Assembly (NCBI GenBank): GCA_018609055.1
Contig: JABAYJ010000009.1
Coordinates: 307,761 to 371,760 of the forward strand
Origin: Flavobacteriales bacterium
Lineage (GTDB): Bacteria > Bacteroidota > Bacteroidia > Flavobacteriales_D > CAJJDF01
DNA length: 64,000 nucleotides
Direction: 5' to 3'
Made by a program: the position numbers and the translations under genes. Below the pieces are notes generated by a model, which saw only the letters and a program-made list of their open reading frames with translations, ran no database searches and had not been told where the DNA came from. Each line of letters opens with the position of its first letter. The first letter of the stretch is position 1. This document shows, one piece after another, positions 44,557-52,099 of the stretch.

Positions 44557-45888
44557 ATGAGTAATAAATCGCCTTATTTAATTAACCTATCAGTTATCCT
44601 TTTTCTGGTTATTTATGTGGTAAGTTGTTCTAAGGATAAGAAAACAAATAGTATTAATTGTGGTTCGGTAACCATAACTAATTCTCATCAAGTTGAAGGA
44701 TATACAGACGAGATAAGTTATTCGCCTGGTGACACTGTGAATTTCAAAATTCATTTCCTTTCTAATTCAGTTGATATAGCTATTTATCATTACGGAGCTA
44801 GTAAAAATTTATTTCAATCGGCTGCTAATGTAGCTAGTAGCAGGCAAGATTATAATTTTTTTTCTTATTCTTTTGGGTGTGATTGGCAAACAAGTTTTCA
44901 GTTTGTAGTTCCACAATCTGCAGTTTCGAGAATTTATTCTGCTCAGGTTACCAATAGTTTAAGTGAGTTGTGTCACATATCTTTTGTGGTGAAAAAAAAT
45001 ACTTCATCCAATAATGAGATATTGGTAATGGCATCTACCAATACCTTGTAAGCTTATAACGATTGGTCGGGTCAATCATTTTATAAATATGGATTTAACG
45101 AAGAAACACATAACTCTACCATAGTTAGTTTTCATAGACCAAACCTTGTTGATAGACCTACAGGAAATACTGGTCACCTAGTTGCTGCCGAACTTCATTT
45201 GCACAGATGGCTAGAAAATAACAATTATGATTTTGATGTGGCTGCTGATATTGATTTACATTTAAACCCCAATTATTTAGATGATTAAAAGGTAATAATG
45301 CTAAACGTTCATCCCGAATATTGGACATTAGAAATGTACAACCACTTGATTCGTTTTTTAGATGCAGGAGGTAGGTTAATATATTTGGGTGGGAATGGAA
45401 TATATTGGCGAGTTGCTTTATTAAACGACAGAATTGAAGTAATGAAATTGGGAGGAGCTCATAATTACACTAATGGTTTGGGAGGAACTTTTAGAAGTTT
45501 AGATAAGCCAGAATCAAGACATTTGGGTGTACAATATACAAGAGCTGGGATTCATACTTATGCTCCTTACCGAGTCTTAAATTCTAGTCATTGGATTTAT
45601 AACAACACAGGAGTTGTAACCGGACAGTTGATAGGAGAAACTAGTTTAAATAATGGAAAAGCAAGTGGAGGAGAAACGGATAAAGTATGTGCTAGTTCTC
45701 CAGCAGGAATGACTATTTTAGGTATTGGAACAAATCCTGATAACGGAGGTGCTAACATGATTTACTACGAAAAACCAAATGGTTCCAAAGTATTTTCAGT
45801 AGGTTCAATGACCTACACAGGAAGCTTATCAGTAGATACAGTTATTCATCAAATAACTAAAAACGTGTTAGATAAATTTTTGGAGTAA
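44557..45888 (+). pseudogene. N,N-dimethylformamidase beta-like protein with two in-frame TAA codons
   Basis: Single frame of 444 codons containing TAA at 45049-45051 and 45286-45288. The pieces read on without any shift: a lipoprotein-like N-terminus (FLVIYVVSCSKDK) and a CBM-like domain (EISYSPGDTVNFKIH), then ASTNTL-stop-AYNDWSGQSFYKYGF, where the family expects a Gln before AYN. Later comes LDD-stop-KVIMLNVHPEYW, where Tyr is expected, then FLDAGGRLIYLGGNGIYW, the DMFase beta-subunit signature. Two C-to-T or similar point changes would explain it. Either a recent pseudogene or base-calling errors. The dimethylformamidase name is by family only; the substrate is unknown. Confidence 0.8.
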
Positions 45889-45918
45889 TTACTTTTAAAA
45901 GAAGTCTAGATTAGAATA

Positions 45919-46269
45919 TTAAAAACTACACAAAGAATTTTGATGTTGCCAAAGAACAAATTCATCTTTTAAGTCTTCATTTTCAATATCCCCAATCTGA
46001 TCTCCATTACAATCTTTTACTATTAAAGCCCAGCTAGCTGCTGGATCACAGCTTCCCCAATAAAAAACAGTATTTCTTTTGTAAGTTGCTTGCTTTATGT
46101 AGGCGTATTTATCGTTTTCAGAAGCTTCAATTACTTCTTTCAACCAAACTAAATCCTCAGTTGGATTTGAAACGTTACAAGAGTTATCGTTATCCTCTTT
46201 CTTACACGAAACAAACGTTACCGAAAATACCATTACAGTTAATCCCAAATAAAATAAAACACTTTTCAT
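45919..46269 (-). CDS. Lipoprotein of unknown function
   Basis: 116 residues from the second ATG (46269); the longer start at 46275 adds two residues. Lipobox VSCKK after MKSVLFYLGLTVMVFSVTF. The mature domain has WLKEVIEASENDKYAYIKQATYKRNTVFYWGSCDPAASWALIVKDCNGDQIG, a pattern seen in short Bacteroidota lipoproteins. Conserved Cys in WGSCDP and VKDC. Function unknown. Confidence 0.65.
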   Translation of the reverse strand: MKSVLFYLGLTVMVFSVTFVSCKKEDNDNSCNVSNPTEDLVWLKEVIEASENDKYAYIKQATYKRNTVFYWGSCDPAASWALIVKDCNGDQIGDIENEDLKDEFVLWQHQNSLCSF

Positions 46270-46348
46270 TATCAATTGATTTTTGTTGATTACAAATACT
46301 TACACGAATATAGGTGTAACTTATTGTAAGTAATGTGTTTATTTTAAA

Positions 46349-48094
46349 TTATATCCTACTCTGGTAAGTATGCAATTCATAATACCTACCCTCAGTAGCC
46401 AGTAATTCGTCATGTGTTCCTCTTTCGCAAATCTTTCCGTCTTCTATTACTAATATTTGATTGGCTTGGCGAATGGTACTTAATCTGTGGGCAATTACAA
46501 ACGTAGTTCTGTTTTTCATCAACTCGTTTAAACTCTTTTGAATAAACGATTCACTTTCTGTATCCAGGTTAGATGTAGCTTCATCCAAAATAATAATTTT
46601 GGGGTTTGCCAGCAATGCTCGAGCAATAGAAATTCTTTGTTTTTGTCCTCCAGATAATTTCACCCCTCTTTCTCCAATAATGGTTTCCAGTCCTTTTTCA
46701 AATCTATCTGTAAACTCATTCACGTAAGCTCCTTCAACTGCTTCTAGCAATTCTTTTTCGTTAGCATCAGGTCTTGGGAAAAGTATATTTTCTCTAATTG
46801 TTCCTTCAAACAAAAAGTCATCTTGTAACACAACAGCAAGGTTTTGTCGGTAACTGCCTAAATTTACCGTAGCCATATCTACCGAGTCAATAGTTGTTTT
46901 ACCCGATTTAGGATTCAAAAAAGTAGCAACCAACCCAGCAATGGTTGATTTTCCCGATCCCGAAGAACCAACCAAAGCAGTTACACTTCCTGGAGCAGCT
47001 TCAAAAGAAATATTATGCAACACTTCTTTGCTTTCCTCATAACTAAACGAAACATCTTCAAATTTTATGTGTCCTTTCACGTCTTTCAAAAATTCCGTTC
47101 TCACTTCTTCGTCATCTTCCTCTTTCATGTCCATCAACTCCTGAGTTCTGTCAAGTCCTGCCATGGCATCCGTCAATTGGCTTCCAATGTTTCCCATTTG
47201 TACAATTGGAGCAATCATAAAACCTAGTAGTAAAGTAAACGACAAAAACTCTCCCATTGTCATGGTTCCTCCCATCATAAAGTAACCACCAATTCCCATA
47301 ATTCCTGTAGAAGCTAATCCAATTAAAAATACGGATGAACTACTAATTATGGCAGTAGCTGTCAAACTCTTTTTTACATTTTGGTACAAACGATCAACTC
47401 CTTTTTCAAAACTAGAGTTTACTTGGTCTTCGGCATTAAAGGCTTTTATTACTCTCACACCACCTAATGTTTCGGTTAAGTTTCCTTTTACCTCAGCATT
47501 AATTTTACCTCTGTCTCTAAATATTGGGCGAACGTATCCGAATGCTTTAAGCATTACAAATGCAAAAATCAGAATAGGAATCAATACCGAAATTGTCATT
47601 ATTGGGCTAATTTGTAACAACAGAACTACCGAAGCTATAGAAGTAATTATTCCTCCAATTAATTGTACAAATCCAGTTCCTACAAGGTTACGAACTCCTT
47701 CTACATCTGTCATTACTCGTGAAACTAATGCTCCAGATTTATGATTATCGAAAAAGCCAATTGGTAGTTTAAGTAATTTTTTCTGTACCTGAACTCTCAT
47801 CTGAGAAATCATGAGTTGTGCTTGTACGCTTAATAATCTGGTGATACTAAATGAAGTTACAGCTCTAATTAAAATGGAAGCTGCCACAACAGCTAAAAGA
47901 ATCCAAAGTCCTTTCATATCTCTATTTGGAACTATGTCATCAAATAAAAATCTACTGGCATAAGGAGCAACCAATCCAGCTGCACTTTGAATTAGGATTA
48001 GGATTAATCCAATCCCCAACATTCCTTTTCTTGGCCAAATATATTCTTTAAATGCCCATTTAAACGATATCTTTTTTTTCTTGTCTTCACTCAT
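46349..48094 (-). CDS. ABC transporter, fused permease and ATPase (MsbA type)
   Basis: 581-residue half-transporter. Six membrane helices (about 20-300) and an ATPase: Walker A GSSGSGKS (376-383), Q-loop VVLQDDFLFEGTI, signature LSGGQKQR (480-487), Walker B IIILDEATSNLD and H-loop IAHRLSTI. Homodimeric exporter of lipids or drugs. As the only ABC exporter in the window it cannot be assigned to lipid A flipping specifically. Upstream of its start is the cassette-like region. Confidence 0.92.
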   Translation of the reverse strand: MSEDKKKKISFKWAFKEYIWPRKGMLGIGLILILIQSAAGLVAPYASRFLFDDIVPNRDMKGLWILLAVVAASILIRAVTSFSITRLLSVQAQLMISQMRVQVQKKLLKLPIGFFDNHKSGALVSRVMTDVEGVRNLVGTGFVQLIGGIITSIASVVLLLQISPIMTISVLIPILIFAFVMLKAFGYVRPIFRDRGKINAEVKGNLTETLGGVRVIKAFNAEDQVNSSFEKGVDRLYQNVKKSLTATAIISSSSVFLIGLASTGIMGIGGYFMMGGTMTMGEFLSFTLLLGFMIAPIVQMGNIGSQLTDAMAGLDRTQELMDMKEEDDEEVRTEFLKDVKGHIKFEDVSFSYEESKEVLHNISFEAAPGSVTALVGSSGSGKSTIAGLVATFLNPKSGKTTIDSVDMATVNLGSYRQNLAVVLQDDFLFEGTIRENILFPRPDANEKELLEAVEGAYVNEFTDRFEKGLETIIGERGVKLSGGQKQRISIARALLANPKIIILDEATSNLDTESESFIQKSLNELMKNRTTFVIAHRLSTIRQANQILVIEDGKICERGTHDELLATEGRYYELHTYQSRI

Positions 48095-48158
48095 GCTTTA
48101 TACATGACCAATATCAAGCCAAGTTGGTTTTTGTGACAATTAGGCAGGGGATGGGGTT

Positions 48159-48418
48159 AACGGTCCTTGTGTATGGCGAGTTATGTATTTGATGTAACAC
48201 GCTAGTGTTACACTAATATATGACAAAAGCCATCAAATACATAATTTGCTATACAGTATGTTCGGACCTGTGTTCTTTGGGTAGTTCGAGAACTTCCATT
48301 CTGTCTTATCAGACACCTCTTATGTATTTGAACAAGGACCGTTCCGACCAATAAAGAGGATTGGGAATGGGCGGGTAGCCCATGGAAATTCTCGCCCCGA
48401 AGGGTTATTGGTCGGAAC
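48159..48418. repeat. 260-bp structured repeat, copy A
   Basis: By eye, identical over 260 bp to 50096-50355. Two parts. 48159-48343 opens AACGGTCCTTG and closes CAAGGACCGTT; inside, 48170-48194 pairs with 48231-48255 over 25 positions, the three non-Watson-Crick pairs being G-U if transcribed on the plus strand, and TAACAC/GTGTTA forms a further hairpin. 48341-48418 opens GTTCCGACCAATAA and closes with its reverse complement, with an inner ATGGGC/GCCCAT hairpin. No convincing ORF. Interpreted as a long attC-like site plus an ORF-less mini-cassette. It lacks the ends and coding capacity of an insertion sequence. Confidence 0.85.
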
Positions 48419-48541
48419 GTTTGTGTATAAATCGTTGGGCGATTAAAAGCAGCGCACTTTCGGTTTGTCACTTACTTTATTTATTTGTATGATCTAACTT
48501 TTATTTAATCACTTTCTGCCCAATGATTTATACATTTTGTT
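48416..48541 (-). other. Long attC-like site of the FISUMP cassette
   Basis: AAC at 48416 and GTT at 48541 bracket two arms, 48424-48440 and 48518-48534, that are complementary at 16 of 17 positions. A loop of about 77 bp lies between. On the minus strand it starts CTCATAAC, 2 bp after the FISUMP stop codon. Confidence 0.55.
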
Positions 48542-48548
48542 ATGAGTT

Positions 48549-49433
48549 TTATTTTCCCTTGATTATTTTTTGTAGAGTGAAATTTTCCAATCTCAACAAA
48601 TATATTCCATCTGGAAGGTCATTAATATCGATGACTGAATTCAATCCATTTAGTGTTCCTGTTTTCAATTTTCTGCCAAATAAATCTATTAATTCAAATT
48701 CAATATTGCTAAGCTGTTTTTCTGAGGCTACCGTAAAAAAACCATTCGAAGGGTTTGGATATATTTTAAGTTCATTGTACACAGAAGCATCATTGATTCC
48801 AAGTGAATTATCTTGTATGCATCGAACACAATTACCATCTGCTCGTGCTCTATTTGCCATCATAGCAATACTCAAACTAATTCCTAGATTTCGTGACTCT
48901 ACGCCATTCAGATCACTACTTCTATATCCTACAAAAGTCCCAACGTTTCCAATTGCGCCAGACATTCTGCTTCTTGCACCAGCGATGGGTAATTTTAAAA
49001 CGGAAGCAAAAGCACCAGCTGCATCATTAGAAGTCCAACTTAATCTCTCTGCTTCCCATTCTGCTTCTGTAGGCAAACGGAAACCATTTGGACATGGGTT
49101 GTTTATTCCATTTACTCCTTGCCAAAGCAAATCATTTGACGGTGTAATCCAATCATCTGAGCCAATAATAAAGTCAGAATGACCAGGGTTGTTTGATGAT
49201 GATACAACTGTTGTTGTGCTTGAATTACTAAGTTCGTGCCCATCGGTTAATCTTCCCCATTGATAGAGAGAGCCATAAGATGCTGCATCTGTAATAGATG
49301 TAGCTACCTGGCTGGCACCTAAATTTCTGTCCATCCAAGTTCTGCCAGTGATTACATTCGTTACCGTTGAAACCTGTGAATAGGAAGTAAGGTTAAATAG
49401 TACACATACGATAATTAATATTTTTGTTTTCAT
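48549..49433 (-). CDS. FISUMP-domain protein with T9SS sorting domain
   Basis: The start at 49433 gives a signal peptide (MKTKILIIVCVLFNLTSYSQ) and 294 residues; an ATG 45 bp upstream is also open. FISUMP (Fibrobacter succinogenes major paralogous) domain: VITGRTWMDRNLGASQVATS, YGSLYQWGRLTDGHE, CPNGFRLPTEAEWEAE, ending NCVRCIQ. The C-terminal ~70 residues (LKIYPNPSNGFFTV...LPDGIYLLRLENF...KIIKGK) are a type A T9SS signal, so it is secreted to the surface. It lies in a cassette-like unit; its stop is 2 bp from the closing CTCATAAC. Function unknown. Confidence 0.85.
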   Translation of the reverse strand: MKTKILIIVCVLFNLTSYSQVSTVTNVITGRTWMDRNLGASQVATSITDAASYGSLYQWGRLTDGHELSNSSTTTVVSSSNNPGHSDFIIGSDDWITPSNDLLWQGVNGINNPCPNGFRLPTEAEWEAERLSWTSNDAAGAFASVLKLPIAGARSRMSGAIGNVGTFVGYRSSDLNGVESRNLGISLSIAMMANRARADGNCVRCIQDNSLGINDASVYNELKIYPNPSNGFFTVASEKQLSNIEFELIDLFGRKLKTGTLNGLNSVIDINDLPDGIYLLRLENFTLQKIIKGK

Positions 49434-49510
49434 AGATTTTTTAGTTGTTTTTTTTCGTTGGACAGTTGAATTTATCAAAGGTTTAATTTAGAATTGTATT
49501 AATTACTCAT

Positions 49511-49556
49511 AACGGTCAAGTATAAGCGGGCGTTTTAATGGCGCTTATACGCTGTT
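49511..49556 (-). other. Compact attC-like site between the two cassette genes
   Basis: 46 bp from AAC to GTT with a perfect 9-bp stem (GTATAAGCG at 49520-49528, CGCTTATAC at 49542-49550) and unpaired spacers next to the ends. The outer bases CTCATAAC and GTTGGCTGC match the far ends of the two flanking units. This is the clearest of the sites. Confidence 0.65.
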
Positions 49557-49567
49557 GGCTGCTGTAT

Positions 49568-50044
49568 TTATTTTCCGTGTCTAATACCATTTACAAATAC
49601 TTCGCGAATGGGGTGGCAATCACCTTCTATTGTTGAATTGCTTGGTGAATACTTGTCCTTTAAAAGGTCTAGCTGGTTGATTTCGTTTTGGTTTAAAGGA
49701 TGATAGGACCACCAAAGTGACATATCTATACCTTTAATAATCATTGGTGGTTCTGGTCGGAAAATTTCAATGCAATTGCATTCATAATTATCCGCAATGA
49801 AGATTAAGCGATATCCACCATCGACATTAATTAATTCCATTTCCGCTTCAATTTCTTGTACTCCATTCTGTCCTTTGTATTCATTATCTGCTTTACTTAT
49901 TAGATTTGTCTGTTCTGCTCCCATCATCATGTATCCTATTGGACCTAAGGGATGGGTTTCTTGTGTGATTTGGACAATTGTTAAAATCACCTTCTTTCCA
50001 TTTAGGTGTTGGATTTCCGTGATAAAGTCATTACGTAATTTCAT
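49568..50044 (-). CDS. Cassette-borne protein of unknown function
   Basis: 158 residues, no signal peptide or membrane span, acidic. MKLRNDFITEIQHLNGKKVILTIVQIT begins a beta-rich fold; it later has FIADNYECNCIEIFRPEPPMIIKGIDMSLWWSYHP. No family recognised. The stop lies 5 bp before GCAGCCAAC of the 46-bp site, and the start is about 50 bp after the opening GTTGGCTGC, so the gene nearly fills its unit. No -7 element precedes it, as for promoterless integron cassettes. Confidence 0.65.
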   Translation of the reverse strand: MKLRNDFITEIQHLNGKKVILTIVQITQETHPLGPIGYMMMGAEQTNLISKADNEYKGQNGVQEIEAEMELINVDGGYRLIFIADNYECNCIEIFRPEPPMIIKGIDMSLWWSYHPLNQNEINQLDLLKDKYSPSNSTIEGDCHPIREVFVNGIRHGK

Positions 50045-50095
50045 ATCTTATAGTTTTATAGTGTATTATGCATTGAGGGTTTATGTATTGCAGCC

Positions 50096-50355
50096 AACGG
50101 TCCTTGTGTATGGCGAGTTATGTATTTGATGTAACACGCTAGTGTTACACTAATATATGACAAAAGCCATCAAATACATAATTTGCTATACAGTATGTTC
50201 GGACCTGTGTTCTTTGGGTAGTTCGAGAACTTCCATTCTGTCTTATCAGACACCTCTTATGTATTTGAACAAGGACCGTTCCGACCAATAAAGAGGATTG
50301 GGAATGGGCGGGTAGCCCATGGAAATTCTCGCCCCGAAGGGTTATTGGTCGGAAC
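50096..50355. repeat. 260-bp structured repeat, copy B
   Basis: Same sequence as copy A by eye, in the same orientation. The two copies flank the two cassette genes, so recombination between them could remove or duplicate about 1.9 kb. Confidence 0.85.
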
Positions 50356-50374
50356 TTGTGTATAAACGCAAGTT
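50353..50374. other. Short hairpin at the outer edge of copy B
   Basis: AACTTG and CAAGTT form a 6-bp stem around TGTATAAACG. It follows the AAC...GTT rule of the array and shares TTGTGTATAAA with the equivalent position beside copy A. Possibly a minimal or decayed site. Confidence 0.4.
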
Positions 50375-50462
50375 ACAAATTATTTTAGTTAACTTACTAG
50401 CAGCCAATAATAAAATTAATAAAAATTAATTTCTCAATGAATTTGAGAGGTGCTGATTAGCA

Positions 50463-50488
50463 CACCAAATGGGATGTAAACGTTACCT
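50463..50488 (-). repeat. 26-bp dispersed repeat, copy 1
   Basis: Matches 63453-63478 at 24 of 26 positions (CACCAAAT-GGATGTAAACGT-ACCT core). It lies just 3' of psd, beside a GTGCT/AGCAC hairpin. Role unknown. Confidence 0.6.
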
Positions 50489-50500
50489 CTAATTATTTTT

Positions 50501-51388
50501 CTACCCCAAAACCTCACCAATACTTTCACCCATCTTCACAAAAGTCTCCATGTTGTTTTTGGTGTTTTCTAGTAAATCTTGGCTAAGTTTTATTTTCTCC
50601 GAAGGGAAAAGTAAAACAACCGTAGATCCACCAAAAGAAAAATAACCCATTTCATCTCCAGCTTTTACTGGTTCATTGCTTTGGTATGTGGAGCTAATGC
50701 TCCCAACCATTGTTGCTCCTACAGGAATTATTAATACTTCTTCTTGGTTAGGTAATTTTATTGAACAAATTTCTCTTTTGTTTTCACAGAATACCTCAGC
50801 AAAATTATTGGTTACAGCATAAGGCGAAACCGAGTAATAAAACCCATTAATCTTTTCGGATTTGGATGGAGTTCCTTCGCAAGGAAAGTGATACCTATGA
50901 TAATCGTTAGGTGCAAGTCGCACAATTACCATTGAAGAGTTTTTGTGGCTTTTAGCCAAGTCTTTGGAGTTCAAAAAATCACTCAAAGTAAATTTTCTTC
51001 CTTTGATAAAGAAATTAGAAACATCATTCACATTTTCAAAAGCTAATAGCCTTCCATCACCAGGGGAAACAAAGTCGCCTTTTATTTCTCGAGCTTCTGG
51101 CTTTAACTTTCTGTAAAAAAAATCATTAAAAGAAGTGAATTCATCCATTCCCTTTTGAGACTCAGACATGTCAATATTTAAATCAGAAACAAATTTCTCA
51201 ATCTTTTTGGTTGATGATTTCTTATCCATCATTCTACCATAAATAGCAGTAATAAACTTGCGTTTGATAAGAGGTAGAAACACTCTTTTGCCTAATTCGT
51301 TACTGTACAAAAACTTCAATAAACCTTCTGCAGGAGGAGTTTCGGCTTCAATGTTACCTGTACTTCTATTGATGTATTTTATCTCCAT
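50501..51388 (-). CDS. psd: Phosphatidylserine decarboxylase proenzyme
   Basis: Makes phosphatidylethanolamine at the inner membrane. 295 residues. FVSPGDGRLLAFENV and the catalytic NDYHRYHFP region are present. The autocleavage site that generates the pyruvoyl group is in FGGSTVV (Ser255), matching the xGST motif. The C-terminus (KMGESIGEVLG) is complete. The long-form length matches the ~290-residue group. The -7 element at 51442, with CAA 21 bp further, provides a promoter. Confidence 0.93.
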   Translation of the reverse strand: MEIKYINRSTGNIEAETPPAEGLLKFLYSNELGKRVFLPLIKRKFITAIYGRMMDKKSSTKKIEKFVSDLNIDMSESQKGMDEFTSFNDFFYRKLKPEAREIKGDFVSPGDGRLLAFENVNDVSNFFIKGRKFTLSDFLNSKDLAKSHKNSSMVIVRLAPNDYHRYHFPCEGTPSKSEKINGFYYSVSPYAVTNNFAEVFCENKREICSIKLPNQEEVLIIPVGATMVGSISSTYQSNEPVKAGDEMGYFSFGGSTVVLLFPSEKIKLSQDLLENTKNNMETFVKMGESIGEVLG

Positions 51389-51441
51389 TTAGTTTTGGTA
51401 GGGCTTTCTGTTATCCAATAGTAGCTTATTGGATTATGATA

Positions 51442-51449
51442 CAAATATA
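51442..51449 (-). promoter_or_regulatory. Promoter of psd
   Basis: The minus strand reads TATATTTG, with TTG 21 bp upstream (51471-51473), matching Bacteroidota -33/-7 spacing. 53 bp before psd. Confidence 0.6.
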
Positions 51450-51568
51450 ACCTAGTATTTCTCTAAAAAACAATTTTATACTTTTTCAATCTAATAATTT
51501 TTAAAAAATCCAACTTCTATTATAAGCTCCCATTAATTTCCTTAAATTCGTTACAAACAAATTTACTC

Positions 51569-52099
51569 ATGGAAAAACCTAGCTACAAACAACAGTTACA
51601 TCTTATTAAAACCGTTTTTTTGGATATTGATGGCGTAATTACCGACAGTAAACTAATTATGCACCCAAGTGGTGAGTTTTTGAGAAACATGAGCACACGT
51701 GATGGCTATGCGATAAAGAAAGCAGCCAATAGCGGAATAAAAGTATTTATTATCTCTGGAGGTAGTTCGGAGAGCATGCGTAAGCGATTAGCTTTTTTGG
51801 ATGTTAGCGAAATTCACATGGGAGTGAAAGACAAAGTAGCTGTTTTAAATACTATTCTGGATTCACATGGATTTACCAAAGAGGAAGCCATTTATATGGG
51901 AGACGATATTCCTGATTATGCAGTAATGCAAGAAGTAGGAATTTCGGCTTGTCCCAATGATGCATGTAACGAAATACTAGGAATAGCTGATTACGTATCG
52001 CACAAAAATGGAGGAGAAGGAGCAGTGCGAGATGTGCTGGAGCAATTACTAAAGATAAAAGGGAAGTGGATGGATGAGTTTAATACCCAAGCCAATTGA
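51569..52099 (+). CDS. KdsC-like HAD phosphatase
   Basis: 176 residues, the length of KdsC (3-deoxy-D-manno-octulosonate 8-phosphate phosphatase, lipopolysaccharide Kdo synthesis). HAD motif I is LDIDGVITDS (Asp19 nucleophile, Asp21), then the Thr/Ser of IISGGSS, and motif III-IV is YMGDDIPDYAVM. The MSTRDGYAIKKAANSGIKVF segment is typical of KdsC. The gene overlaps the next by 4 bp (TTGA), so they are coupled. kdsA, kdsB and kdsD are not in the window, so the name is by family. Confidence 0.85.
   Translation: MEKPSYKQQLHLIKTVFLDIDGVITDSKLIMHPSGEFLRNMSTRDGYAIKKAANSGIKVFIISGGSSESMRKRLAFLDVSEIHMGVKDKVAVLNTILDSHGFTKEEAIYMGDDIPDYAVMQEVGISACPNDACNEILGIADYVSHKNGGEGAVRDVLEQLLKIKGKWMDEFNTQAN

Larger units (their letters stand above)
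48159..50374 (-). mobile_element. Integron-like gene-cassette array without integrase
   Basis: Read on the minus strand: site (50374-50353), mini-cassette and long site (copy B), cassette with the 158-residue unknown gene, 46-bp site, cassette with the FISUMP gene, long site, mini-cassette and long site (copy A). Every site runs AAC...GTT. Each gene unit begins with bases that are the reverse complement of the bases closing it: GTTGGCTGC/GCAGCCAAC (49554-49562 and 50090-50098) and GTTATGAG/CTCATAAC (48539-48546 and 49506-49513). Each stop codon lies 2-6 bp from its site, as in integron cassettes. The GTTRRRY consensus is only loosely met and no integrase is present. Confidence 0.6.

Noticed and set aside
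44557..45888. Reassignment of TAA to an amino acid in this genome
   Set aside because: Most genes in the window end in TAA at family-typical lengths, so UAA is a normal stop.
48208..48471. An 87-codon minus-strand open frame across copy A of the repeat
   Set aside because: Low-complexity translation, overlaps structural arms, and is not preserved beside copy B where the flank differs.
48523..49182. A 219-codon plus-strand frame opposite the FISUMP gene
   Set aside because: It is antisense to a clear T9SS/FISUMP protein; the length comes from the codon bias of the real gene.
48159..50374. Insertion sequence or composite transposon with 260-bp ends
   Set aside because: No transposase, no terminal inverted repeats at the outer ends, no target duplication; the nested AAC...GTT rule fits cassettes better.
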